Source: JBEKZD01 sp050013395
Lineage (GTDB): Bacteria > Verrucomicrobiota > Verrucomicrobiia > Palsa-1439
NCBI GenBank assembly: GCA_050013395.1
Contig: JBEKFI010000028.1
Span: 1-27,351 of the forward strand
Length of the DNA stretch: 27,351 bases
Reading direction: 5' to 3'
How positions within the stretch are numbered: position 1 is the first letter of the stretch; the number at the start of each line of letters is the position of its first letter. Under the pieces are notes generated by a model. The model was not told the origin of the DNA and made no database searches. It worked only from the letters and a program-made list of their open reading frames with translations. The translations under genes and the position numbers were made by a program. Positions 9,050-16,959 of the stretch are shown here, one piece after another.

Positions 9050-9978
9050 TCCAGCAGTTCACGGATCAGATAGCGCGGAGATCTGCGGGTCAATCTGGCA
9101 ATGCGTATGGTGTATTCACCGACGACGCCGACGCTGCCTAGGATCAACCCCAACACCGTCACGATAAGGCCAAGCAGCAACTGGGTGGCATAAAGGCGAA
9201 GGCCGGCACAGGCGGTAACCAGCATCACCAGCACGCCGATCACGACTACACAAGCGCCGATGATCTCGATGATCTGGAACGGCCTGCGGGCGTAGCCCGT
9301 GAACAGGCTCATGAATTGATCTAGTTGGGTGAGGATGCCGTAGCGGCTCTGGCCCTTGAAGCGTTCGGCGTGACCGACAGGCACTTCCGCGTACTTGAAA
9401 CCGAGAGCGCCGATGGACGCTGTGATAAAGCCGCCGATGTCGGTATACTCGGCGACTTCCTGCGCAGCTTTCAGGGTGTAGCCTTTGAGGAAGCAGCCGG
9501 TGTCGGTTTGCACTAAGCCCGTCCGTTCGGCGATGAATTTGTTGACGATGCGGGACGGGAGTTTGCGCCGCAGGAATGGATCTTGGCGGTTCGTGCGCAC
9601 GCCGGCGACAACATCGTGGCCTTCCTGCAGCTTGGCAAGGATCACTTTAAGGTCGGCAGGATCATTTTGCAGATCGGCATCCAGCGTCAGCACCCAGCGA
9701 CCGTGGGCGTGATCAAAACCAGCGATGGTGGCTGGGTGCTGGCCGTAATTGCGCCGCAACCGAATGACGCGCACCTTGGGATTCGTCCGCCGGATTTCGG
9801 CGAGAACCGAAAACGAAGCATCGCGGCTCCCATCATCCACGAAGATGACCTCATAAGATACCCCCAAGTCTTCCACGGCAGGCTCTAATTTCTGCCACAG
9901 CGCACGAAGGTTGTCTTCTTCGTTGAAAACCGGGATGACGACGCTGACAATCGGAGTATTATTGGTTTTTTCCATCAC
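9046..9978 (-). CDS. ArnC/GtrB-like polyprenyl-phosphate glycosyltransferase (GT2)
   Basis: A 310-aa protein with a cytoplasmic GT2 domain and two C-terminal membrane helices (about residues 229-250 and 260-285). The nucleotide-sugar fold starts SVVIPVFNEEDNL; FVDDGS is at about 46-51 and the metal-binding DAD is at 100-102 in LTLDADLQNDP. QSRYG near residue 215 is another family signature. This layout is that of ArnC, GtrB and DPMS type II enzymes, which move a sugar from a nucleotide donor to undecaprenyl or a similar phosphate at the inner leaflet. Given the coupled acetyltransferase and aminotransferase, the likely product is a polyprenyl-phosphate N-acetylated amino sugar, a possible donor for the GT-C enzymes in this locus. 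Its start lies inside the 3' end of the SDR gene (20-base overlap). Confidence 0.88.
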   Translation of the reverse strand: MMEKTNNTPIVSVVIPVFNEEDNLRALWQKLEPAVEDLGVSYEVIFVDDGSRDASFSVLAEIRRTNPKVRVIRLRRNYGQHPATIAGFDHAHGRWVLTLDADLQNDPADLKVILAKLQEGHDVVAGVRTNRQDPFLRRKLPSRIVNKFIAERTGLVQTDTGCFLKGYTLKAAQEVAEYTDIGGFITASIGALGFKYAEVPVGHAERFKGQSRYGILTQLDQFMSLFTGYARRPFQIIEIIGACVVVIGVLVMLVTACAGLRLYATQLLLGLIVTVLGLILGSVGVVGEYTIRIARLTRRSPRYLIRELLE

Positions 9979-10927
9979 TGTGTCTCCACTGCCAGTATTC
10001 CATGAGTCCTTCCCGCAACGAGGTCTTGGCGACGAAGCTGATCTTCTCCTTGGCCCGCACGGTCGAGCATTGACGGCGCTTGACGAGATTGACGTCGTGC
10101 GGTTCGTAGACAGGCTGCAGCTTGCAGTTCGTGACCTCTAGCAGCAGATGTGCCAGTTGTTTCACAGTCGTCTCGACGCCGGAGCCGATGTTAAAGAAAT
10201 CGTTGATGCAATCGCTCTTCATCGCACAAATGTTCGCACGGGCGATGTCCTTCACATAGATCAAATCCATGCTCTGGCTGCCATCGGAGTAGACGACGAT
10301 CGGCTCGTTGCGTTCGATGCGCTCGCACCACCGCGGCAGGATTTGGGCGTATGCGCCCCGGATGCCTTGGCGCGGGCCATAGACATTGTAGTAGCGCAGC
10401 CCGACATGCCTGAGCCCTTGCGAAAAATTCAGACTCGTGGCGATGGCTTCGCAGGCGATCTTCGTCGCGCCGTAGAATGTCTTGTTGTTAAATGGATGAT
10501 CCTCATCGACGGGCAGGCGAAGCGGTTCACCGAACACCGAGGCGCTGGAGGCCCAGACGACTTTCTTCACACCGGCCTTGAGCGCGGCTTGGAAAACGTT
10601 GAACGTACCCTGGATGTTGACATCGATTGCCTTCTGCGGCTTCTTCATGCTTTCCAGGAGCAGAACTGATGCTTCGTGGAACACGTAATCCACTCCCTGC
10701 AATGCGTCGTCAAGATCCTCACGGTTCCGAATGTCAGCCGCTAGGAGTTGCACTTCGGTTGCCGTCTGGCTCAATGCCTCGCGAATATTGCCCTGATTGC
10801 CGGCCGAAAAGTTGTCATAAACGATGACCTTTCGGGCGCCCTCTGCGATAACCGCATCCACGACATGCGAGCCAATAGTGCCAGCCCCGCCCGTGACCAA
10901 AACTACAGCGTTTTTGAGGTTTTCCAT
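9959..10927 (-). CDS. NAD-dependent sugar epimerase/dehydratase (extended SDR)
   Basis: A 322-aa extended short-chain dehydrogenase. The NAD-binding loop is TGGAGTIG at residues 12-19 and Asp38 follows in VYDNFSAGN. The catalytic residues are Ser in ASSAS (127-130) and Tyr152/Lys156 in YGATK. The LRYYNVYGPRQ motif is the usual sugar-nucleotide signature. It belongs with UDP-hexose 4-epimerases, WbpP-like C4 epimerases and related dehydratases; the exact reaction is not settled by the motifs. As the first gene of the minus-strand operon it may prepare the nucleotide sugar that the aminotransferase then uses. No strong ribosome binding site is seen before the ATG. The gene starts 70 bp from the divergent GT-C gene. 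Confidence 0.88.
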   Translation of the reverse strand: MENLKNAVVLVTGGAGTIGSHVVDAVIAEGARKVIVYDNFSAGNQGNIREALSQTATEVQLLAADIRNREDLDDALQGVDYVFHEASVLLLESMKKPQKAIDVNIQGTFNVFQAALKAGVKKVVWASSASVFGEPLRLPVDEDHPFNNKTFYGATKIACEAIATSLNFSQGLRHVGLRYYNVYGPRQGIRGAYAQILPRWCERIERNEPIVVYSDGSQSMDLIYVKDIARANICAMKSDCINDFFNIGSGVETTVKQLAHLLLEVTNCKLQPVYEPHDVNLVKRRQCSTVRAKEKISFVAKTSLREGLMEYWQWRHSDGKNQ

Positions 10928-10997
10928 AGATTGCTGCTATTCTTGTCAAATAGCGTTTGCCATGTAAAGTGCGAAAAGGTTAAATGAGTCAGTTGCC
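10928..10997. promoter_or_regulatory. Divergent intergenic region between two glycan operons
   Basis: These 70 bp separate the starts of the minus-strand SDR operon and the plus-strand GT-C/GT2 pair, so both transcription starts are expected here or just inside the genes. A TTGTCA at 10943-10948 could be a -35 box for the plus strand, but no good -10 is found at the right distance. The role rests on position only. Confidence 0.3.
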
Positions 10998-12593
10998 ATG
11001 GAATATCCGTTTAAGACGTCTCGTGAGCGGGGGCTGGCTGCCGGGCTGCTAGTTTTGTGGGCTTTGCTGTTTTTGCCCCAACTGCGCACGAATCCCAACT
11101 GGTATAGCGACGAAGGCGAGGTCATGGAGATGTGCTGGACTGTCGCTCATGGTGATCCGCGGGTAGGACCCGTGCGCGTTGATTTTCTGTTCCCGTATGC
11201 TTATCCGCCAATCTACATGTGGGTAAATGGGACAATGCTTCGTGTGTTCGGCTACGACATCGTGGTGGCACGGGCGCTTCAGGCGGTCGTCGCTTTGGTG
11301 ACAGCGGCTGTCCTGTTTTGGGTGGGAACCCGTTTGCGGGACAAGAGTTTCGGGTTTCTATGTGCTGCGTCGTTCCTAGTCTATCCTGAAACAGTGATGA
11401 ACTACCGCTGGGTGCGGCCGCATCCGTTGGCTGGCTTGTTTGCGCTGGCGACCGTGGGGTTCTTGATCCGATATGTGCAAGAAAGGCGGCTGCGGGACGT
11501 CGTCTGGGCGGGTGTGTTGAGTTCGTTGGCGATGGGAACTCATTACTACGCGTACCTTTTACTGGGAGCAGTGGTGGTGACCGTATTCTTCGTGAACAAG
11601 CGGCATGTTCCGGTGGCGTTACTCGGTACGGCGGTGTTTCCGGTCTTGTTTGTGGGGTGCTTTCTGGCGACGCAAGGAGGCGGGATTTCACATCTGGTCG
11701 CGCAGGTGCAGCACGTCGGCGCAGACACTACCGGCGCGACGTTGACACTCATCGGGGATCTGGCTCGCATTTATCGAAACATCGTGACGTTTGCCTTGTT
11801 GACGCCGACACTGGGAGGAGACCGAAGCTTTCAGGGCGTAGACATGTGGCTCGTTGTGGCTTCGGTGGGGGTCGTCTGCTTTCCTGTCACGCGGTTCCGG
11901 AAGTGGTTAGTATTCTGGCTACTGGCATTGATGTATCCGATTTTCAAACAGCAGGACAACTTGCCGATGTTTTTCTATCCCGCTTGCGTGTTTTTGCCGT
12001 TGATGGCCATGGGATATGCAGGAGCGATACAACGGGCGGTGGAGATTGTGGGACCGAGATGGAGGTCAGCGAGCATCTGGGTACCGGTGGTGGGCGTGGG
12101 CATCTGTGGTTTGATGTCGCTGAGTGGCTCATTTGTACATTTCCGGACGAAAGTTGATCCTTGGACGGTGCAATCATCTGCGGCTGCTGAAGCGGCGATG
12201 GATTTCGTCAACGCGAACACCACTAGTCAGGATTTCGTAATCATCCCCAAGCATTTGAACTGGCTGGTGCGCCATGCGCGGCTCAGTTCGCTGCCGCATT
12301 GCGTGGCCTATGAGGGACAAACCACCGGCATCTTGCCCGTGCCGATCCCGCGGGACGCGTTCTGGTTCGATTGCCGCTGGCAGAACGCCAAATTCCTTGT
12401 GTTGGCGTACGGGCGGGATGCCGCAGGGAGGCCGTATGGGTTTGACGCGGTTTACAACTTAGGATTCGAGGGAGTCCGCGAGATTGTCGGGAAGATTCAG
12501 GTGGAAAAATGGCCAATGGCTTTTCAGAATAGGGAATTCATGGTGCTGGCGAATCCGCGGTTCATGAGACCGGGAGAGGGGAGCAATCAATGA
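10998..12593 (+). CDS. GT-C type membrane glycosyltransferase with DE motif
   Basis: A 531-aa integral membrane protein with about ten hydrophobic segments and a soluble C-terminal part from about residue 390. After the first helix (about 12-29) comes NWYSDEGEVME, with Asp38-Glu39. An acidic pair in this loop is the hallmark of GT-C enzymes such as PMT/ArnT. Later FPYAYPPIYMWV fits the following loop. The enzyme most likely uses a polyprenyl-phosphate sugar made by the coupled GT2 enzyme at 12590. The two genes overlap by 4 bases (ATGA), the closest physical evidence in the locus that donor synthesis and sugar transfer are linked. The ATG has only a distant AAAAGG about 18 bases upstream, so initiation may be weak or use another signal. 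The acceptor is unknown. Confidence 0.78.
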   Translation: MEYPFKTSRERGLAAGLLVLWALLFLPQLRTNPNWYSDEGEVMEMCWTVAHGDPRVGPVRVDFLFPYAYPPIYMWVNGTMLRVFGYDIVVARALQAVVALVTAAVLFWVGTRLRDKSFGFLCAASFLVYPETVMNYRWVRPHPLAGLFALATVGFLIRYVQERRLRDVVWAGVLSSLAMGTHYYAYLLLGAVVVTVFFVNKRHVPVALLGTAVFPVLFVGCFLATQGGGISHLVAQVQHVGADTTGATLTLIGDLARIYRNIVTFALLTPTLGGDRSFQGVDMWLVVASVGVVCFPVTRFRKWLVFWLLALMYPIFKQQDNLPMFFYPACVFLPLMAMGYAGAIQRAVEIVGPRWRSASIWVPVVGVGICGLMSLSGSFVHFRTKVDPWTVQSSAAAEAAMDFVNANTTSQDFVIIPKHLNWLVRHARLSSLPHCVAYEGQTTGILPVPIPRDAFWFDCRWQNAKFLVLAYGRDAAGRPYGFDAVYNLGFEGVREIVGKIQVEKWPMAFQNREFMVLANPRFMRPGEGSNQ

Positions 12594-13357
12594 GTGAACG
12601 GGCGTTGGTCATCATCCCGACCTACAACGAGAAAGAGAACATCCGCAACGTCATCGGGCTGGCGCTGCAGCAGGACCCGTCGCTGGAGGTGCTGATCGTT
12701 GATGACAATTCGCCCGACGGCACGGGGGACATTGTCGAAGAGATATCGCGGAAGCAGCCGCGGTTGCACCTGCTGCGGCGCGCAGGCAAACTGGGACTGG
12801 GCACGGCCTACATCGCAGGATTCAAATGGGGACTGACGAGGGGCTACGACTATTTGATGGAGATGGACGCGGATTTCTCCCACGATCCGAATGAGCTTCC
12901 GAATTTTCTGAAGAAGATCGAAGAGGCGGATCTGGTGCTGGGATCGCGTTACTGGAACGGGATTCGCGTGATCAACTGGCCGTTGTCACGCCTGATGTTG
13001 AGCAAAGGAGCAGCCTGGTATGTCCGATTGATAACGGGATTGCCGGTGACAGACCCAACGGGCGGTTTTAAGTGTTTTCGTCGGGAAGTGTTGGAAGCCA
13101 TCGAACTCGACAAGGTGCGGAGCAATGGCTACGCGTTCCAGGTCGAAATGACCTATAAAGCTTGGATGAAGGGTTTTCGCGTCGCGGAGATCCCGATTAC
13201 GTTTGTTGATCGGTATGCAGGACAGTCCAAAATGTCGGGAAAGATTGTGCGCGAGGCGCTGTGGATGGTGTGGTCGCTCGCGTTTTCGCACGGGTTCCGA
13301 CGCGCTCCTTCGAAAAGCGCGCGCTCTTCTCCGTCACCCTCTACGACCAGTCACTAA
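12590..13357 (+). CDS. Polyprenyl-phosphate mannose synthase-like GT2 (Dpm1-like)
   Basis: A 255-aa soluble GT2 enzyme without membrane helices. It begins ALVIIPTYNEKENI, has IVDDNSPDGT at about residues 36-45, KLGLGTAYIAGF at 67-78 and the metal-binding DAD at 93-95 in MEMDADFSHDP. DPTGGFKCF and the SNGYAFQVEM segment also follow dolichol-phosphate mannose synthases of the Dpm1 type and bacterial Ppm synthases. The expected reaction is transfer of mannose (or a related hexose) from its nucleotide to a polyprenyl phosphate. It is coupled by an ATGA overlap to the GT-C gene upstream. The last 20 residues are serine-rich and low in complexity. Their codons overlap by 4 bases with the end of the convergent reading frame at 13354. 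Confidence 0.9.
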   Translation: MSERALVIIPTYNEKENIRNVIGLALQQDPSLEVLIVDDNSPDGTGDIVEEISRKQPRLHLLRRAGKLGLGTAYIAGFKWGLTRGYDYLMEMDADFSHDPNELPNFLKKIEEADLVLGSRYWNGIRVINWPLSRLMLSKGAAWYVRLITGLPVTDPTGGFKCFRREVLEAIELDKVRSNGYAFQVEMTYKAWMKGFRVAEIPITFVDRYAGQSKMSGKIVREALWMVWSLAFSHGFRRAPSKSARSSPSPSTTSH

Positions 13358-13536
13358 TCTCCGAACGGCAACACTAGCCTGACGCCCACAAAGGCACGGC
13401 CGGCGTGCGAATCCCAGTCGACGCCGGACTTGATCTGCGCGTTTTCCAGGGAGTCCAGGATCGGATCGGAATAGTACCGTCGCAACGGGGCAGTCGAACT
13501 GGAACTGGTCATCAAATCCTTGAGATATACGTCGTA
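13354..13536 (-). pseudogene. Separated 3' part of a broken exported-protein gene
   Basis: Directly after the TGA at 13537-13539 the same frame stays open for 60 codons to a TAG at 13354-13356. The stretch starts YDVYLKDLM and ends GRAFVGVRLVLPFGD. The alternating aromatic/hydrophobic ending resembles the last strand of an outer-membrane or porin-like protein. It reads like true coding sequence and would extend the upstream 126-aa protein to 187 residues if the TGA were a sense codon; TGG to TGA is one base. It has an internal ATG but no clear ribosome binding site, so separate translation seems unlikely. Confidence 0.5.
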
Positions 13537-13917
13537 TCAAAAACTCTCCACAAACTCCTTCGCGGCGAAGACGGTCTCGTCCAGTTTGTATTTCGTGGAT
13601 TCGATTGATCTCTTCACGAATGACGGCTCTGTTTTCTTGATGCCAAATTCAGCTTCAAATTTCTCCCAGCGATCCACCAAGGTGTGCCGCGTGGGGGCGC
13701 TGGCGATTGTGCGATTCGTTGAATCGGCAGGGAAGAGTTCGGGCAGCGATGAAACGGCGGAGATGGAATTCGTTTGCAGGAACGAAGGCGGCACGTAGTC
13801 CACCAGCAACTGTGATTGCTGGCCTTGCACCGTTGCAGACAGCGCAAGCCACACACTCGCAGCCACCAGAAGGGTGAGGAGGCAGGGAAAGTATTTGTTG
13901 AACCAGCTGCTTTCCAT
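13537..13917 (-). CDS. Small exported protein, probably truncated by in-frame TGA
   Basis: The chosen ATG at 13917 (MESSWFNKYF) has GGAGG 10 bases upstream, which fixes the start despite a longer open frame to 14100. The 126-aa product has a signal peptide: a charged start, a hydrophobic core LLTLLVAASVWLALSA at about residues 12-27, then a likely cut near VQGQQ. The mature part is polar, with a helical charged region at about 85-125. No family is recognised. After its TGA the same frame continues for 60 well-formed codons, so the intact gene was probably about 187 aa and this copy may be a pseudogene. Sequencing error and programmed readthrough are alternatives. It converges on the GT2 gene and diverges from the 82-aa gene at 14042. 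Confidence 0.6.
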   Translation of the reverse strand: MESSWFNKYFPCLLTLLVAASVWLALSATVQGQQSQLLVDYVPPSFLQTNSISAVSSLPELFPADSTNRTIASAPTRHTLVDRWEKFEAEFGIKKTEPSFVKRSIESTKYKLDETVFAAKEFVESF

Positions 13918-14041
13918 TTTTCTTTTCCCTCCGCGCCCACTCGAAACATACGGCGAGGCCATCGTGCTGTAAAGGCATGCAGTTTTCTTGCTTGACGCCT
14001 CGAAAGTTGGCGCGGGCAGTGCTTTGGCTGGCACGTAACCG

Positions 14042-14290
14042 ATGAAGCAGCTCAAAGCCAGTCCGCACACCGAAAAGAGCGATGCGTTGAAGGCGCTCAA
14101 AATTGCGATTGTGGAGGGAGCGACTTGGCGCTACGAGCACCTGGTGGCGGTTGCCATGAAGGCGGGGGTGACGGACGAGGAAATCGACGCAGTGGCCTAT
14201 GAGGCGTTGCGAGCATTGCTGGCGGGCGCGGAACAGCCCCTGACTCCGCGCGAACTGGCCCACAGCTGGCATAGCGGCCATTCTCGTTAA
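14042..14290 (+). CDS. Small helical protein, function unknown
   Basis: An 82-aa open frame that can only start at this ATG, because an in-frame TAA lies two codons upstream. The composition is alanine- and glutamate-rich with good third-position GC, and reads as three amphipathic helices. The section EHLVAVAMKAGVTDEEIDA recalls the carboxymuconolactone decarboxylase/AhpD-like helix, but the Cys pair of that family is absent, so no family is claimed. No clear ribosome binding site is seen. It is followed by a 139-bp spacer before the peptidyl-prolyl isomerase gene. Confidence 0.5.
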   Translation: MKQLKASPHTEKSDALKALKIAIVEGATWRYEHLVAVAMKAGVTDEEIDAVAYEALRALLAGAEQPLTPRELAHSWHSGHSR

Positions 14291-14429
14291 TAAACCTGCA
14301 CAATTATGAACGCCCGCGCTCGTCCGCGTGAGTGTTGACGATTCCCGCCGCGCGTGTTAGCGTGCCTCCGTTTACGGCTTTGAAACAACCAGACGCAGAA
14401 GGAATCCGAAACTCAAGAAAGTATCCTGA

Positions 14430-15572
14430 ATGAAAATCACATGTGCCCTCATCGTGTTTGCCGCCGCCCTCGCCACAAAGCCAGTGGTTGGTGAAGACAA
14501 GACCGTCGGTTCCGCCCAACCCGCTCCGAAAGCAACCCAGCAGGCGGCAGCGCCGGCGGTGACGCCAGCACCTGCACACAATCTCGATGAAGTCGTCGCG
14601 CGCATCGGCAGCCGCGAAATCAAGCGCAAGGAATTGGATTTGGCCGTGCAAACCGTGGAAACCCGGTTTGCGCAAGGCGGACGTTCGTTTCCGCAGCAAC
14701 AGATTCCGGTGCTCGAACATCAGATCATCGACGACATGATCAACCGCGAGTTGATATTGCAGGAAGGGCTTGCCCATGTCCCCCCTGACGTTGACGTCAA
14801 GGTTCAGCAGCAACTCGACAGAGTTAAATCGCAACCCGGCGGCGAGGAAGGTCTGACGAAAGCGTTGCAGGAGGCTGGTGTGACGCCCGACGAATACGCC
14901 AAGCGCACGCGCGAAAACGTGATCATTCAAGAGACGATGCGAAGCGTGTTCGACCGCGAAATCAAGGTCACACCAGAGGAAATCAAGGCATACTACGATA
15001 GCAATCGCGAGAAAATGAAGCAACCCGAAGCAGTCCGGGCCAGCCACATCCTCATCCGCATGTCGCCCGACGCATCTGAAGAGACCAAGGCGGCAAAGCG
15101 GGTGCAGATCGAAGCAGCCCGTTCGTTGATCAAAGGCGGAGAACAATTCGCGGATGTCGCTCAAAAGTTTTCGGAAGACCGGGGCAGTGCCAGCAACAGC
15201 GGCGATCTCGGCTTTTTCACGCGCGGCCAGATGGTGCCGCAGTTCGAAGCCGTAGCCTTTTCCCTTCGGACAAACGAATTGAGCGATGTTGTGACCACGC
15301 AATATGGTTATCATCTGTTGATGGTCACCGATCGCAAACCCGAGCGGGAAGCAACGCTCGATGAAGTCAAAGGCGACATCGAAAAATTCCTGCGTTCCAC
15401 CAAGAGCGCTGAAGTCGCCCAACAACACATCAAGGGCCTGCGCGACAAGACGAAGGTCGAGGTCTTCCTGAAGCCCCTCGAAGCTGTGCCCGGCGATTCC
15501 AAGCCGAGTGCAAGTCCTTCGCAGGCACCGCCTACGGCGGGAAAACCCGCAGTGACGGCACCGAAGCCGTAG
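14430..15572 (+). CDS. SurA/PpiC-type periplasmic peptidyl-prolyl isomerase
   Basis: A 380-aa exported protein. A signal peptide covers about residues 1-21 (MKITCALIVFAAALATKPVVG), followed by an Ala/Pro-rich linker to about residue 50. A SurA_N-like helical chaperone domain runs from about 52 to 195 and one parvulin (rotamase, PpiC) domain from about 201 to 303, recognised by VRASHILI, a FADVAQKFSED stretch, GDLGFFTRGQMVPQFE and YGYHLLMV. The tail is Pro/Ala/Ser-rich. Such proteins help outer-membrane and secreted proteins fold in the periplasm, which supports a Gram-negative envelope. Unlike SurA of E. coli it has one rather than two parvulin domains. No strong ribosome binding site is visible before the ATG. 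It is probably a single-gene unit, with CNNM-type genes next. Confidence 0.9.
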   Translation: MKITCALIVFAAALATKPVVGEDKTVGSAQPAPKATQQAAAPAVTPAPAHNLDEVVARIGSREIKRKELDLAVQTVETRFAQGGRSFPQQQIPVLEHQIIDDMINRELILQEGLAHVPPDVDVKVQQQLDRVKSQPGGEEGLTKALQEAGVTPDEYAKRTRENVIIQETMRSVFDREIKVTPEEIKAYYDSNREKMKQPEAVRASHILIRMSPDASEETKAAKRVQIEAARSLIKGGEQFADVAQKFSEDRGSASNSGDLGFFTRGQMVPQFEAVAFSLRTNELSDVVTTQYGYHLLMVTDRKPEREATLDEVKGDIEKFLRSTKSAEVAQQHIKGLRDKTKVEVFLKPLEAVPGDSKPSASPSQAPPTAGKPAVTAPKP

Positions 15573-15610
15573 TGCTCTGTCACATCTCATTTGATGCGCC
15601 GTGGTGGGAC

Positions 15611-15630
15611 GCGACCGCCGGGCGCGCCGC
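15611..15630. repeat. Copy of a GC-rich intergenic repeat
   Basis: These 20 bases (GCGACCGCC followed by GGGCGCGCCGC) recur exactly at 18620-18639, with similar sequence just upstream in both places. The core contains the palindrome GGCGCGCC. Both copies are intergenic, which suggests a dispersed repeat family. Confidence 0.55.
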
Positions 15631-15637
15631 CGTACGA

Positions 15638-15667
15638 TTGACGCTGACGTTGGAAGTTTCATAGACT
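15638..15667 (+). promoter_or_regulatory. Candidate sigma-70-like promoter for the CNNM/CorC pair
   Basis: TTGACG at 15638-15643 and TAGACT at 15662-15667 are separated by 18 bases. The -10 matches TATAAT in four of six positions. Transcription would start only a few bases before the ATG at 15681, where no ribosome binding site is seen, so the leader would be very short. Confidence 0.35.
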
Positions 15668-15680
15668 TCTTAACCAGCGC

Positions 15681-16958
15681 ATGTTGACAACCGCGATTTT
15701 CGAATTGCTGGCTGTGGGAGGATTGCTGGCGCTCTCGGCATTCTTCTCCGGAACCGAGATTGCCCTTTTCTCCTTGAGCAAGCTGCAGGTGCGGCGACTG
15801 CGTCAGGAGCATCCGCGGCAGGGACAGCAGATCAGTGAACTGCTTGACCAGCCGCATCGCCTGCTCTCCACCATTTTACTCGGCAACACCGTCGCCAACG
15901 TCGCGGCGGCTGTCGTCGGCTTCAACATCATCGCAGCCGTCTGGCCGCTCCAAGCCGAAGAGCTGGCAGTCCCCGTGATGACCCTTCTGATTCTGCTGTT
16001 TGGGGAAGTGACCCCCAAAACACTGGTCATCCGAAACCCTGAGTTTTGCGCCGTGCATTTGGCGCAGATCACACATTGGACGGTTGCCTCGACGTCGCGC
16101 CTACGTCGCGTGGCCGAGGCTGCGTCAGAACTTCTGGTGCGATGGATCGAGCGCCTCCCGTATTTCTCCGCGCGCCAGGCACGCACCAGTGCACCAACGG
16201 AAGACGAGTACCGCACATTGCTAAAAGTCAGCGAACGCGCGGGCGTAGTGCGCAAAGAAGAGCGCGATATGGTCAACAAGATCCTCGCCCTGGAAAACAT
16301 GCAGGTCAAGGAGATCATGACCCCTCGCGTAGACATGCAATGTGTCGAGGACGCCCTGAGTCGAGAAGAAATGGCGGCTGCCTTGCGCAAGATCAAACAC
16401 CGCCGTGTCCCGATCATCCATGATTCGCCCGACACCGTCGAAGGCATCCTGAACGTAAAGGAGTTCCTCATCCATCTCGAGCGCGAACTCGATGAAGTGG
16501 TCGAACTGCCGAATTTCGTGCCCGACACGATGGGCGTGGCGAAGTTGCTGAAGAATTTCCGCAAGCAGGAACATCCCGTCGCGATTGTCGTTGATGAGTA
16601 CGGCGGCACGCAGGGCATGGTGACGCTGGAAGACATTCTGGAGGAGATCATCGGCGAGATCGAGGATGAATTCGACGCCAGCGAAATCATGGTGCAGAAG
16701 CTGGACAAGCAGCGCTATCTCATCAACGGCAAGGCGCGGCTGGAATTGGTCAACGAACAGTGCGGCCTTTCACTGCGGGCCGCCGATGTGGAAACGATCG
16801 CGGGCTGGCTGATCGCCCAACTCGGTTCGCTGCCGAAGGACGGCGAGCAAGTGAAGGTCGACAACGTGCGCGTGACCGCCCGCAAAGTGGTCAAGAACCG
16901 CGTTCGAGAAGTAGTGTTGCAGATTGACCCCGAAACTTTCGGGGTCGAGGACAACTGA
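15681..16958 (+). CDS. CNNM/CorC (HlyC/CorC) family transporter, full-length
   Basis: A 425-aa protein with the full CNNM layout: a DUF21/CNNM membrane domain at about residues 5-185 (three to four helices, with AFFSGTEIALFSLS near the start and FGEVTPKTL), a pair of CBS domains at about 213-330 (KEIMTPRVDM, then VDEYGGTQGMVTLEDILEEIIGE quoted in part), and a CorC_HlyC transport-associated domain at about 345-420. The GEVTPKT motif marks the cation site of this family, which is linked to magnesium, cobalt or sodium transport and regulation by nucleotide binding to the CBS pair. The old name hemolysin C refers to the same fold. The stop is one base from the start of a second CNNM gene, so they form an operon. 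Confidence 0.9.
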   Translation: MLTTAIFELLAVGGLLALSAFFSGTEIALFSLSKLQVRRLRQEHPRQGQQISELLDQPHRLLSTILLGNTVANVAAAVVGFNIIAAVWPLQAEELAVPVMTLLILLFGEVTPKTLVIRNPEFCAVHLAQITHWTVASTSRLRRVAEAASELLVRWIERLPYFSARQARTSAPTEDEYRTLLKVSERAGVVRKEERDMVNKILALENMQVKEIMTPRVDMQCVEDALSREEMAAALRKIKHRRVPIIHDSPDTVEGILNVKEFLIHLERELDEVVELPNFVPDTMGVAKLLKNFRKQEHPVAIVVDEYGGTQGMVTLEDILEEIIGEIEDEFDASEIMVQKLDKQRYLINGKARLELVNEQCGLSLRAADVETIAGWLIAQLGSLPKDGEQVKVDNVRVTARKVVKNRVREVVLQIDPETFGVEDN

Positions 16959-16959
16959 C

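Noticed and set aside
10943..10968. Sigma-70 promoter for the GT-C gene at 10998
   Set aside because: TTGTCA is present but the best -10-like sequence (TGTAAA) is only 14 bases away and matches poorly.
13918..14100. Upstream extension of the broken exported protein to 187 aa
   Set aside because: The GGAGG-preceded ATG at 13917 with a signal peptide directly after it is the better start; the extension overlaps the 82-aa gene on the other strand.
14335..14360. Promoter upstream of the peptidyl-prolyl isomerase gene
   Set aside because: TTGACG is good, but TGTTAG is at 14-base spacing and matches three of six bases, so it was not listed as a feature.
14304..15857. 517-aa open frame on the minus strand
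   Set aside because: It lies opposite the clear SurA/PpiC gene and the start of a CNNM gene, is rich in Arg/His/Cys, and its frame is an antisense shadow of a GC-rich gene.
15803..16708. 301-aa minus-strand open frame
   Set aside because: Antisense to the CNNM/CorC gene; Ser/Arg/Thr-rich low-information text with no domain.
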